This document shows, one piece after another, positions 52,322 to 60,669 of a stretch of 64,000 nucleotides of DNA. The notes below the pieces were generated by a model. It made no database searches. It was not told the DNA's origin and saw nothing but the letters and a program-made list of their open reading frames with translations. The position numbers were made by a program, and so were the translations under genes. This stretch comes from Hyphomicrobiales bacterium. GTDB taxonomy: Bacteria; Pseudomonadota; Alphaproteobacteria; Rhizobiales; Rhizobiaceae. Position 1 is the first letter of the stretch, and each line of letters begins with the position of its first letter. Location: positions 62,001 through 126,000 of the forward strand of contig UCMT01000014.1 of assembly GCA_900473795.1 (NCBI GenBank), given 5' to 3'.

Positions 52322-52406
52322 GCCGAATGCCGTCTCGGAAAGGAACGGTTAACCACATCCGTTTACGGTTGCTCAACACTGGTAAACGGATTTCCGGGCA
52401 TTCGGC
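52322..52406. repeat. Nested inverted repeat upstream of the barrel gene
   Basis: GCCGAATGCC (52322-52331) pairs with GGCATTCGGC (52397-52406), and within it ATCCGTTTAC (52357-52366) pairs perfectly with GTAAACGGAT (52382-52391). A short CGGAA/TTCCG segment lies between. The 85-nt structure ends two bases before the barrel gene ATG, where a ribosome site would be expected, and no T run follows. Confidence 0.7.
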
Positions 52407-52408
52407 AG

Positions 52409-53911
52409 ATGACGCCAATCTTTCCACGAACGAAGAGGACTTGCGTCCCGCGCCCGGCCGCGGTTGCGTGGCTCGTCGCCGGCTGTACGCTGCTTTCGCC
52501 GCATCTGGTTTTCGCCCAGGCTCTTCTTCCGGCATCTGACGACGCCGACACGACAACCGTCAGCAGCACTGCAACGACAGCAACCGGCACCGCCGCCACC
52601 AATGCGGCCACACCGGGCTCCGCGGCCGGCCAGGACCCTGCAGCCACGCTGACCACCGGTTCGATCAGCACCGATGCCGGCGAACCGCTGCTCAACGATC
52701 CCGCCATCGACGAAGATATGGCCCGCACCAATCTGCGCGAAAACACCGTCGATGGCCTGCGGTCGCAGCTCGATCTCGACCGCAATGATGCGGCCGGCGT
52801 CCGGCTTGGCAGCTTCATCCTGAAGCCGACCCTCGGCCAGACCTTCAATTACGAGAGCACCAAGACCGGCAGTTCGAAAGAAAGCCGCAGCTATCTCGAA
52901 ACCGGTCTGAAGGGCACGCTGACCTCCGACTGGTCGCGCCACCAGTTGACCGTCACCGGCGAAGGCACCTGGCAGCGCAACGTCTCCGGCTCCGGCGAGA
53001 CCGAACCGACCGCCGACATCGAGGCTGCCCTTCGCCTCGACATCGGCAACGACACCACGGGGACGCTGAAGGCCGGCTATCGTTTCGAGCGCGAGGATGC
53101 GACCGATCCGAACGCGATCAGCGACGCGAGCACGCAGTCGGGCGTCAACCAATATACGCTCGGCGCCGGCATTGCGCATGATTTCGGTATCCTGCGCGGC
53201 TCTGCCAAGGTGGATTATGACCGCTACATCTATGGCGATGTGGATCTCAGCGACGGCTCGACATTGTCGCAGGAAGACAGGAACCGCAACGCAGGCGCCG
53301 TCACGGTGCGCGTCGGCTACGAGCTTTCACCGGCGCTCATCCCGTTCATCGAAGCCTCGGCCGGAAAATCGATCTATGATCTGCGCACGGACACGTCCGG
53401 CTTCGAGCGATCCTATGACAGCTATGGCGGCCGGGCCGGCGTCGAGGTCGATCTCGGCGAAAAGCTCAACGGCGAAATCGCGCTCGGCTACGAAACCTAC
53501 CGGTTCGACGACAATCGCCTCGACAACCTGGATGGCGTCACCATCGACGGCCTGCTCAACTGGTCGCCGCAGCGCGGCACCAACATAACCTACGGCATTT
53601 CCACCGGTATCGAACCCTCGACCACGGCCGGCGACAGCGGTGCGCTCGCCTATACGCTCAGCAGCAGGGCGACGCATGAATTGCGCTCAAACCTCGTGGC
53701 CCGCCTGTCGAACAGCCTGACCTTCCGCAACTATCCGTCCGGCAGCGTTTCGGAAGATCAGAGGGTCTGGCTCGCAGGCGCCGGTTTGACCTGGGACCTG
53801 AACCGTTATCTCGCCCTCACCGGCGATGTCGGATACGAACGCACCACGCAGGATACCGGCCCCTCGACCAATGTTGCGCGCGTGGGCGTCGGCCTGACGC
53901 TGCGGCGCTAG
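52409..53911 (+). CDS. Outer-membrane beta-barrel protein
   Basis: The 500-aa protein has a signal peptide (AAVAWLVAGCTLLSPHLVFAQA), a Ser/Thr/Ala-rich linker (about residues 45-75) and a beta-barrel of alternating patterns from about residue 130 to the end (GTLTSDWSRHQLTVTGEGTWQ, GAGIAHDFGILRGSAKVDYDRYIY) ending in VARVGVGLTLRR. It resembles the BBP2-type barrels of exopolysaccharide loci. Its upstream hairpin may control it. The following gene (galU) is convergent. Confidence 0.87.
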   Translation: MTPIFPRTKRTCVPRPAAVAWLVAGCTLLSPHLVFAQALLPASDDADTTTVSSTATTATGTAATNAATPGSAAGQDPAATLTTGSISTDAGEPLLNDPAIDEDMARTNLRENTVDGLRSQLDLDRNDAAGVRLGSFILKPTLGQTFNYESTKTGSSKESRSYLETGLKGTLTSDWSRHQLTVTGEGTWQRNVSGSGETEPTADIEAALRLDIGNDTTGTLKAGYRFEREDATDPNAISDASTQSGVNQYTLGAGIAHDFGILRGSAKVDYDRYIYGDVDLSDGSTLSQEDRNRNAGAVTVRVGYELSPALIPFIEASAGKSIYDLRTDTSGFERSYDSYGGRAGVEVDLGEKLNGEIALGYETYRFDDNRLDNLDGVTIDGLLNWSPQRGTNITYGISTGIEPSTTAGDSGALAYTLSSRATHELRSNLVARLSNSLTFRNYPSGSVSEDQRVWLAGAGLTWDLNRYLALTGDVGYERTTQDTGPSTNVARVGVGLTLRR

Positions 53912-53917
53912 ACAACA

Positions 53918-53952
53918 AAACCCCCGCCTGCCCAGCAGCAGACGGGGGTTCT
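53918..53952. terminator. Bidirectional terminator between the barrel gene and galU
   Basis: AACCCCCG and CGGGGGTT, with an inner CTG/CAG, form a hairpin between the convergent genes. A and T runs flank it weakly. Confidence 0.75.
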
Positions 53953-53967
53953 ATTCATGTCCAATGG

Positions 53968-54855
53968 TTACTGCAGCTTCGAAACGAGCGCCTTTAACTG
54001 GGCTTCGACGGCCGGGCGGATATCGGCGCGCTCGAGCGCGAAAGCAACGTTGGCAAGAATGAAACCGTCCTTGGCGCCACAGTCATAGGTCTCGCCGCGG
54101 AACAGATAGCCGGCGAAATCCTGGGACTTGAGCAGCTTCAGCATGCCGTCCGTGAGCTGGATTTCATTGCCAGCGCCGCGCTCCTGGTTTTCCAGGATGG
54201 AGAAGATTTCCGGCTGCAGGATATAGCGGCCGTTGATGAAGAAGTTGGATGGTGCCGTGCCCTTGGCCGGCTTTTCGACCATGCCGGTGATGCGGAAGCC
54301 GTCACCGACCTTCGCGCCGACGCCGACGATGCCGTATTTGTGCGCCTGGTCCGGTTCGCACTCCTCCACGGCGATGATATTGCCGCCGCTTTCAGAATAG
54401 AGATCCATCATGCCCTTCATGCAACCCGGCTCGCCGCGCATGATCATGTCGGGCAGGAGCAGTGCGAAGGGCTCATTGCCGACGATCTCGCGGGCGCACC
54501 AGACGGCGTGCCCAAGCCCCAGCGGCTCCTGCTGGCGCGTGAAGCTCACCGAGCCGGCCTTGGGCAGTTGCTGCGCCAGAAGCGTCATCTCGGCCTTCTT
54601 GCTGCGCTCGCGCAACGTCTGCTCGAGCTCGAAATGAATGTCGAAATAGTCCTCGATCACGTGCTTGTTGCGGCCGGTGACGAAAACGAAATGTTCGATG
54701 CCTGCCTCCAGCGCCTCGTCGACGACATACTGGATGATGGGCTTGTCGACGACCGTCAGCATTTCCTTGGGTACGGCCTTGGTTGCTGGGAGGAATCTCG
54801 TTCCAAGACCGGCCACGGGGAATACGGCCTTACGAACCTTACGCTTGTCAGTCAT
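53968..54855 (-). CDS. galU: UTP-glucose-1-phosphate uridylyltransferase
   Basis: The 295-aa protein has [23 protein letters not shown] at the nucleotide-binding site, [27 protein letters not shown] and [15 protein letters not shown]. It makes UDP-glucose for cell-surface polysaccharides. ATG 54855 has GGAG six nt upstream; a second ATG six bases earlier is an alternative. Confidence 0.95.
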   Translation of the reverse strand: MTDKRKVRKAVFPVAGLGTRFLPATKAVPKEMLTVVDKPIIQYVVDEALEAGIEHFVFVTGRNKHVIEDYFDIHFELEQTLRERSKKAEMTLLAQQLPKAGSVSFTRQQEPLGLGHAVWCAREIVGNEPFALLLPDMIMRGEPGCMKGMMDLYSESGGNIIAVEECEPDQAHKYGIVGVGAKVGDGFRITGMVEKPAKGTAPSNFFINGRYILQPEIFSILENQERGAGNEIQLTDGMLKLLKSQDFAGYLFRGETYDCGAKDGFILANVAFALERADIRPAVEAQLKALVSKLQ

Positions 54856-54892
54856 TGACATCTCCAGAATCACGATACTGCGATTTTAAACG

Positions 54893-54934
54893 GGGCAAAT
54901 TGTTATCAATAGGCATTAAAGGGCAAATTGCTAT
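54893..54934. promoter_or_regulatory. Direct repeats upstream of galU
   Basis: GGGCAAATTGTTAT (54893-54906) and GGGCAAATTGCTAT (54921-54934) are 14-bp copies, one mismatch, spaced 28 bp. They lie 38-79 nt before galU in an AT-rich 304-nt divergent region, where no gene is seen. A further CATGCGTG direct pair is at 55052-55072 on the mltB side. Confidence 0.45.
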
Positions 54935-55159
54935 TTTTTTGAGAAGGAAGACGGTACCACCCATTCATGGTAAAGAATTTGTTGACTTCATTTTCGTAAG
55001 ATTCCCACTCTGGCGGTTGCCTTTTGGCTGAACGGCCCGAAAATGGAACCACATGCGTGTAACCCATGCGTGAAGCTGGCTCTAAGACTGTAAATTTGCG
55101 CACCGCCGATCAGACCACATGATCTTGTGCGGAGCGCCGACCAACGGAAACGACAGCTG

Positions 55160-56380
55160 ATGACAAAGACCCGAAAAAATCTCCTTTGCCGTGCCGCAGC
55201 CGCGTTCATCACAGCCACAGCCTTGTTTGCCTCGTCCCCCGCCTCGGCGGATGCCGGTTTCGAGACCTGGATCAACAGCTTCTATGCCACCGCCGCAAAG
55301 AGCGGCATCAGCAAGGCCACCTATCGCCAGGCCTTCGCCGGTATCAAGACGCCCGATCCGGACGTGCTTGAGAAAGCACGCTATCAGCCCGAATTCAAGC
55401 ACAAGATCTGGGAATATATCGATAGCCGCGTAAACCCGTATACGCGCAAGATCGGACAGGAAATGGCGGTCAAGCATGGCCGCACACTTGCTGCCCTCGA
55501 GCGCCACTTCGGCGTCGACAAGACCATTCTTCTGGCGATCTGGTCGATGGAATCCAACTATGGCGCGGTCCTGGCAAAGGACGAGCGCCTCCATTATGTT
55601 CCGCGCGCCTTGGCCACCCTTGCCTATGCCGATCCGAAACGGGCCAAATATGCCAAGACGCAGCTGATCGCCGCCCTGAAGATCCTGCAGAACGGCGACG
55701 TCGGCCCGCGCGACCTGAACGGCTCCTGGGCTGGCGCCATGGGCCACACGCAATTCATTCCGACCAGCTATCTGCTCTACGCCATCGACGCCGACGGCAA
55801 TGGCCACAAGGACATCTGGAACTCCGTGCCGGATGCACTGGCAACCGCTGCCAATCTGTTGAAGAAGAATGGCTGGCAGCCGGGTCAGACCTGGGGCTAT
55901 GAAGTGGCCCCGCCCCGCGACGGCAGCCAGTATGCCGGCCAGACGAAGACGCTGGCACAGTGGGCCGCCCTCGGCTTCACCCGCCCGAACGGCAAGGGCT
56001 TCCGCAACGGCGACCAGCGCGCGGAGCTGAAAATGCCCGGCGGCGTAGGCAGCCCGGGCTTCCTGATGACCAAGAACTTCTTCGTCATCAAGCGCTACAA
56101 CGCGTCGGATTCCTATGCGCTCGGCGTCGGTCTGCTTGCCGACGAAATCGCCGGTTACGGCGGCATGCAGCAGGCCTGGAGCCGTCCGGACGGCTCGCTC
56201 GACATCAAGCAGAAGTTCGAGCTGCAGTCGCGCCTGAAATCACTCGGCTATTATGACGGCGAGGTCGACGGCAATTTCGGCTCCGGCTCCAAGGCCGCCA
56301 TCCAGGCCTTCCAGAGCCGCAACGGCCTCGCCCCCGATGGTGAGCCGACCCAGCATCTGTTGAAGGCGCTGCAGGACTAG
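55160..56380 (+). CDS. MltB-family lytic murein transglycosylase
   Basis: The 406-aa protein has a signal peptide (AAAAFITATALFASSPASADA), an MltB-type catalytic domain with LLAIWSMESNYGAVL (catalytic Glu), NGSWAGAMGHTQFIPTSYLLYAID and WQPGQTWGYEV. A C-terminal peptidoglycan-binding domain (LQSRLKSLGYYDGEVDGNFGSGSKAAIQAFQ) follows. It cleaves glycan strands with 1,6-anhydro ends. ATG 55160 is the start nearest the signal peptide. Confidence 0.94.
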   Translation: MTKTRKNLLCRAAAAFITATALFASSPASADAGFETWINSFYATAAKSGISKATYRQAFAGIKTPDPDVLEKARYQPEFKHKIWEYIDSRVNPYTRKIGQEMAVKHGRTLAALERHFGVDKTILLAIWSMESNYGAVLAKDERLHYVPRALATLAYADPKRAKYAKTQLIAALKILQNGDVGPRDLNGSWAGAMGHTQFIPTSYLLYAIDADGNGHKDIWNSVPDALATAANLLKKNGWQPGQTWGYEVAPPRDGSQYAGQTKTLAQWAALGFTRPNGKGFRNGDQRAELKMPGGVGSPGFLMTKNFFVIKRYNASDSYALGVGLLADEIAGYGGMQQAWSRPDGSLDIKQKFELQSRLKSLGYYDGEVDGNFGSGSKAAIQAFQSRNGLAPDGEPTQHLLKALQD

Positions 56381-56437
56381 GTCAGGCCCTCAATTGCGGC
56401 GCATTCCTGCGCCACGATCGGCCGATACAAAAAGGCT

Positions 56438-56465
56438 GCCAATGCGCATCCCCATGCGCATTGGC
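56438..56465. other. Perfect 12-bp hairpin between the transglycosylase and SGNH genes
   Basis: GCCAATGCGCAT and ATGCGCATTGGC pair perfectly around CCCC. Only three T follow, so it is a poor terminator. It may stabilise the 3' end of the transglycosylase mRNA or act in the leader of the next gene. Confidence 0.65.
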
Positions 56466-56493
56466 TTTAGCGCGAAAGACGCTGGACAGTTTC

Positions 56494-57720
56494 ATGAGCA
56501 CGAAGACGGCATTCAGACGTGGCGTGAAGTGGCTGCTCAACGGCCTGATCGTCATTGCGGTCGGCGTCACGGCATTCGTGATCGAGCCGCCACGCCAGGC
56601 CGGCGCCCAGGAACGCCGGTCGATCCTCGACATGCTGTTCGGCTTCGGCCGGCGGCGACCGCCGCCGGTCTATGAAGACGTTCCGATCTACGAGCCCCGG
56701 CAGAGGCAGCCTCAGCAACAGCGGCAGAGGCCGAAAAAAGTAAAGCAGAAGGCCAAGCCAGCGCCGGTCGAACCCGCTCCTGTCGTGGTCGAAAAACTGG
56801 ACACTGCCAAGAAGGTGCTGGTCGTTGGCGATTTCATGGCAGGCAGCCTCGGCGACGGGCTGAAGACCGCTTTTGAAACAACCCCCGGCATTGTCATCGA
56901 AACGCGCGCCAACGGTTCCTCCGGCCTGGTGCGCGAGGATTATTTCAACTGGCCGGAAAGCCTGCCGGCCTATGTCGCCGAGGTAAAACCGTCGATCGTC
57001 ATCGTCAGCCTCGGCGCCAACGAACGCCAGCAGATGTCGATCGATGGGGAAAAGGAAAAATTCCGCACCGACCGCTGGCTTGCCGAATATACCCGCCGGA
57101 CCGGCGCCTTTGCGGCACTCGCCCGCAGCGAGAATATCCCCCTGCTCTGGGTCGGCATGCCGCCCTTCCAGTCCACCGCGATGACCGCCGACATGGTCAC
57201 GTTGAACGGTATCTTCCGCACGGAAACGGAAAAGGCCGGCGGCACCTTCATCGACATCTGGGACGGCTTCGTCGACGAGGGCGGCAAATTCGTCATGACC
57301 GGCTCGGACATCAACGGCCAGCAGGTCCGCCTGCGCGGCTCGGACGGCATCAACCTGACCAAGGCCGGCAAACGCAAGCTTGCCTTCTACGTCGAGAAGG
57401 ATATCCGCAAGCTGCTCGGCGATGCCGCCGCCTCGACGCTGGACGTTCCGGGTGCCGACGGCCTGAAAGACCTCGTCGTCGCCCCCCCGACCGCCAATGA
57501 AGACATCATCCAGACCCAGCCGATCAGTCTCGACGACCCCAATCTCGACGGCGGCGCAAGCCTTCTCGGCGGCACGACGGCACTCACCAGCAACGGCAAA
57601 AGCCCGCGCGACCGCCTCGTCGAAAAAGGCGAGGTCGCCAATGCTCCGATCGGACGCGTCGATGACTTCCGGCTGGCGAAACCGGAGACGGTGATCAGCA
57701 ATCCGGTGATCCGGAATTAG
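56494..57720 (+). CDS. DUF459 / SGNH-hydrolase-like protein
   Basis: The 408-aa protein has an N-terminal helix (GLIVIAVGVTAFVIEPP), a basic/Gln-rich linker (about residues 55-95) and a domain starting KKVLVVGDFMAGSLGDGL with SIVIVSLGANERQQ and LLWVGMPPFQS, typical DUF459. SGNH enzymes are esterases or acetyltransferases on polysaccharides. ATG 56494 is nearest the helix. Its last 26 nt overlap the convergent TetR gene. Confidence 0.87.
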   Translation: MSTKTAFRRGVKWLLNGLIVIAVGVTAFVIEPPRQAGAQERRSILDMLFGFGRRRPPPVYEDVPIYEPRQRQPQQQRQRPKKVKQKAKPAPVEPAPVVVEKLDTAKKVLVVGDFMAGSLGDGLKTAFETTPGIVIETRANGSSGLVREDYFNWPESLPAYVAEVKPSIVIVSLGANERQQMSIDGEKEKFRTDRWLAEYTRRTGAFAALARSENIPLLWVGMPPFQSTAMTADMVTLNGIFRTETEKAGGTFIDIWDGFVDEGGKFVMTGSDINGQQVRLRGSDGINLTKAGKRKLAFYVEKDIRKLLGDAAASTLDVPGADGLKDLVVAPPTANEDIIQTQPISLDDPNLDGGASLLGGTTALTSNGKSPRDRLVEKGEVANAPIGRVDDFRLAKPETVISNPVIRN

Positions 57721-58345
57721 GGAGAGGCAGCGGGTCTGCGGCTGGATCGGCAGCTTTGACGAGAAATCCCGAGGCCAAGACGCGGAAAGCCTCGACGGCC
57801 TTCGGCAACACGTCCTGCGGATTGTCGCTGGCAGCGATCCATAGTGCCGCATTCAGCGCCGCGCCACTGAGAAGCCGCGCCGCGGCTTCGGCATCAACCG
57901 GTTTGACGACCCCCTGTGTAATCAGTCGCTCCACCGCCCGCTTGGTGACCTGCAGGCAGCTGTTCTGACTGGGCCATCGAGACGGATCGCCCAGCACGGC
58001 AGGTCCGTCCAGCAGGACAATACGCTGGACTTCCGGATCAAGCGCCATCTCGATATAGGCCGCCCCTTCCGCAAGCAGGCTCTGCCAATCATCTCCCGCG
58101 CGAGCTCCAATTTCCTGCGCGCGCGATGCCATTTCCGAATCGATCTGGTCGACGACCGCCGCCAGAAGCCCGCGCTTGTCTCCAAAGTTGTGATAGAGCG
58201 CGCCGCGGGTCAGTCCGACATCGGCGGTCAGGTCATCCATCGACGCAGCAGAATATCCTTTTTCGGCAAAGGCCTTGCGACCGGCGGCAATCAACTTTGC
58301 CCGGTTCTGTTCCATTGTCTCGGCGCGCTTATTCGCCATTTCCAT
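57695..58345 (-). CDS. TetR-family regulator
   Basis: The 216-aa protein has an HTH (AGRKAFAEKGYSAASMDDLTADVGLTRGALYHNFGDKRGLL) at the N-terminus and a ligand domain. It is divergent from the RidA-family gene; three palindromes CATACG-NNN-CGTATG-like between them are surely its operators. The ligand is unknown. Its 3' end overlaps the DUF459 gene by 26 nt. MEM or MAN (six bases later) may be the true start. Confidence 0.92.
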   Translation of the reverse strand: MEMANKRAETMEQNRAKLIAAGRKAFAEKGYSAASMDDLTADVGLTRGALYHNFGDKRGLLAAVVDQIDSEMASRAQEIGARAGDDWQSLLAEGAAYIEMALDPEVQRIVLLDGPAVLGDPSRWPSQNSCLQVTKRAVERLITQGVVKPVDAEAAARLLSGAALNAALWIAASDNPQDVLPKAVEAFRVLASGFLVKAADPAADPLPLPNSGSPDC

Positions 58346-58351
58346 AATTCC

Positions 58352-58419
58352 ACATACGCGTCGTATATTAATTTGACATACGGTTCGTATGTCAGTTATT
58401 TTACATACGCACCGTATAT
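58352..58419. promoter_or_regulatory. Three TetR operators between tetR and ridA
   Basis: ACATACG-CGT-CGTATAT (58352-58368), GACATACG-GTT-CGTATGTC (58375-58393, perfect 8-bp arms) and ACATACG-CAC-CGTATAT (58403-58419) share the core ATACG-N3-CGTAT. Centres are 24 and 27 bp apart. They cover the promoters of both divergent genes. Confidence 0.85.
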
Positions 58420-58489
58420 CAAAGGGAGCCGCGTGTGAAGCTTAGTCCCTCCTCCTCAGGTCGCGCTCCCCAAAAAGGAAAGATCAGAC

Positions 58490-58888
58490 ATGACTGAACG
58501 ACAGGCAATCTTCCCCGCCAACCGGCACGCTCTCTACGAGGCGCATGGCTATTCGGCGGCAATCCGTTCCGGTGACCTCCTGTTCGTTTCCGGGCAGGTC
58601 GGCAGTCGCGCCGATGGAACACCAGAACCGGATTTCGAACAGCAGGTAAAATTGGCTTTCGATAACCTCAAGGCGACGTTGAACGCGGCGGGTTGCACGT
58701 TCGACGATCTGGTGGATGTGACCACGTTCCACACCGACCCCGAGAATCAATTCGGGGCGATCATGGCCGTCAAGCAGTCGATTTTCGAAGAGCCGCCCTA
58801 CCCGAACTGGACGGCAGTCGGCGTAAACTGGCTCGCGGGATTCGATTTCGAGATCAAGGTCATCGCCCGTATTCCTTCGAAATCATGA
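58490..58888 (+). CDS. RidA-family protein lacking the catalytic Arg
   Basis: The 132-aa protein has the RidA fold pattern (GYSAAIRSGDLLFVSGQVGS, FDDLVDVTTFHTD, NWTAVGVNWLAGFDFEIKVIARIP). By hand alignment the position of the catalytic Arg of E. coli RidA (P-x-R-S/T-x-V) is Trp107 in PNWTAVGV, so it is not expected to be an imine deaminase. It is controlled by the divergent TetR. Function unknown. Confidence 0.85.
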   Translation: MTERQAIFPANRHALYEAHGYSAAIRSGDLLFVSGQVGSRADGTPEPDFEQQVKLAFDNLKATLNAAGCTFDDLVDVTTFHTDPENQFGAIMAVKQSIFEEPPYPNWTAVGVNWLAGFDFEIKVIARIPSKS

Positions 58889-58947
58889 CGCTTATACATC
58901 CCGATTTTCGGGAGAGAGCCGCAGACTTCCAGAATTGACGAGAAGCC

Positions 58948-58983
58948 TGCCGCAAACCGGTCGAACAAACCCGGTTTGCGGCA
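58948..58983. terminator. Hairpin at the gltD 3' end
   Basis: TGCCGCAAACCGG and CCGGTTTGCGGCA are perfect 13-bp arms around TCGAACAAAC in the 143-nt space between the convergent ridA and gltD. No clear T run follows on either strand, so efficiency is uncertain. Confidence 0.6.
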
Positions 58984-59031
58984 GTTCGCTTCTTTAGCCG
59001 GCGCCCGGTATCACCGGATAGCCGCCCCTTA

Positions 59032-60486
59032 TCAGCGCGGCAGCACCGTCGACCCCATCAGCGCCTCGTCGATGGCGCGGGCCGCCTGGCGGCCCTCGCG
59101 GATCGCCCAGACGACCAGTGACTGACCGCGGCGCACGTCGCCGGCCACCCAGAGCTTGTCGACCGAGGTACGGTAGTCCTTGTCGTTGGCAACGACATTG
59201 GTCGAGCCGCGGCCGTCGGTGTTGATCTTCAGCTTGTCGCCGAGATCCTTCAGCACGCTGTCGGTGAACGGGCCGCTGAAGCCGATGGCGATGAAGGCGA
59301 GATCGGCCTTGATGACGAATTCCGTGCCGGCGATCGGCTTGCGGCGCTCATCGACCTGACAGCATTTGACACCGGTCAGCATGCCGTCTTCGCCGACGAA
59401 TTCGAGCGTTGCCACCTGGAACTCGCGCACCGCGCCTTCGGCCTGGGAGGACGAGGTGCGCATCTTCGTCGCCCAGAACGGCCAGACGGCAAGCTTGTCC
59501 TCCTTTTCCGGCGGCATAGGGCGAATGTCGAGCTGGGTCACCTTGACGGCGCCCTGGCGGAAGGCGGTGCCGACGCAGTCGGAGGCGGTATCGCCGCCGC
59601 CGACGACGACGACATGCTTGCCGCCGGCGAGGATCGGATCGGACGGCCAGCCGACGCTGTCGATGTTCTCGCGGCCGACGCGGCGGTTCTGCTGGACGAG
59701 ATAGGGCATCGCGTCGTGCACACCGGCGAAATCGACGCCCGGAATGCCGGCATTGCGCGGCGTTTCCGAACCGCCGCAATAAAGCACGGCATCATGGTCA
59801 GCCAGCAGGCTGTCGACGGTCCGGTCGACGCCGATATTGACGCCGCAATGGAAGGTGACGCCCTCGCCGCGCATCTGGTCGATGCGGCGGTCGATGAAGT
59901 TCTTCTCCATCTTGAAGTCCGGAATGCCGTAGCGCAGCAGGCCGCCGGGCTTGCTTTCGCGCTCATAGACATGAACTTCGTGGCCGGCGCGGGCGAGTTG
60001 CTGTGCCGATGCCATGCCGGCCGGGCCGGAACCGATGATCGCCACCTTCTTGCCGGTCTTCACGACGGCCGGATGCGGCACGATGTAGCCCATCTCATAG
60101 GCCTTGTCGGCGATCGCCTGCTCGACGGTCTTGATCGCGACCGGCGCGTCCTCGAGGTTCAGCGTGCAGGCTTCCTCGCAGGGAGCGGGGCAGATACGGC
60201 CGGTGAACTCCGGGAAGTTGTTGGTCGAATGCAGGTTGCGGATCGCCTCGTCCCAGTTGCCGTTGTAGACGAGATCGTTCCAGTCGGGGATCTGGTTGTG
60301 CACCGGGCACCCGGTCGGGCCGTGGCAATAGGGGATGCCACAGTCCATGCAGCGCGCGGCCTGTTTCTGCACTTCCGGGTCCGACATCGGGATTGTGAAT
60401 TCGCGGAAATGCCGAATGCGGTCCGACGCCGGCTGGTATTTCGCCAGTTGCCGGTCGATTTCCATGAAACCTGTAACCTTACCCAT
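59032..60486 (-). CDS. gltD: Glutamate synthase small (beta) subunit
   Basis: The 484-aa protein has the N-terminal cysteine-rich AARCMDCGIPYCHGPTGCPVHNQIPDWND and CPAPCEEACTLN of the [4Fe-4S]/GltD domain, two Rossmann motifs (KVAIIGSGPAGMASAQQLARAG and VVVGGGDTASDCVGTAFRQGAV) and a C-terminal WVAGDVRRGQSLVVWAI. It passes NADPH electrons to GltB. ATG 60486 has AAGGGACGAAAC upstream. It is the last gene of gltB-orf-gltD. Confidence 0.96.
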   Translation of the reverse strand: MGKVTGFMEIDRQLAKYQPASDRIRHFREFTIPMSDPEVQKQAARCMDCGIPYCHGPTGCPVHNQIPDWNDLVYNGNWDEAIRNLHSTNNFPEFTGRICPAPCEEACTLNLEDAPVAIKTVEQAIADKAYEMGYIVPHPAVVKTGKKVAIIGSGPAGMASAQQLARAGHEVHVYERESKPGGLLRYGIPDFKMEKNFIDRRIDQMRGEGVTFHCGVNIGVDRTVDSLLADHDAVLYCGGSETPRNAGIPGVDFAGVHDAMPYLVQQNRRVGRENIDSVGWPSDPILAGGKHVVVVGGGDTASDCVGTAFRQGAVKVTQLDIRPMPPEKEDKLAVWPFWATKMRTSSSQAEGAVREFQVATLEFVGEDGMLTGVKCCQVDERRKPIAGTEFVIKADLAFIAIGFSGPFTDSVLKDLGDKLKINTDGRGSTNVVANDKDYRTSVDKLWVAGDVRRGQSLVVWAIREGRQAARAIDEALMGSTVLPR

Positions 60487-60501
60487 GTTTCGTCCCTTAT
60501 A

Positions 60502-60668
60502 TCATAGAGGAGGCCACGAGGGACCCCAGTACCAGTAGGCGAAGCCGATCAGCGCCCCCAGCACAATGAATTCCATATTGATCTCGCCGTTCGCCATGAG
60601 CGCGATCGCCGGAACAGCGACCGCGACACCCGCCGAAATCACCCGATGAACGGCAGCGCCGCGCGGCA

Positions 60669-60669
<1 letters not shown>
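60502..60669 (-). CDS. Small membrane protein between gltB and gltD, 55 aa
   Basis: Reading from ATG 60669 the frame gives 55 codons ending PSWPPL. The first hydrophobic helix is about residues 10-25 (VISAGVAVAVPAIALM) and the second about 33-48 (EFIVLGALIGFAYWYWG). The ATG overlaps the gltB stop (TAATG), and 15 nt separate its stop from gltD. The arrangement indicates translation with both glutamate synthase subunits. No family name is known to me. Its size hides it from many gene finders. Confidence 0.7.
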
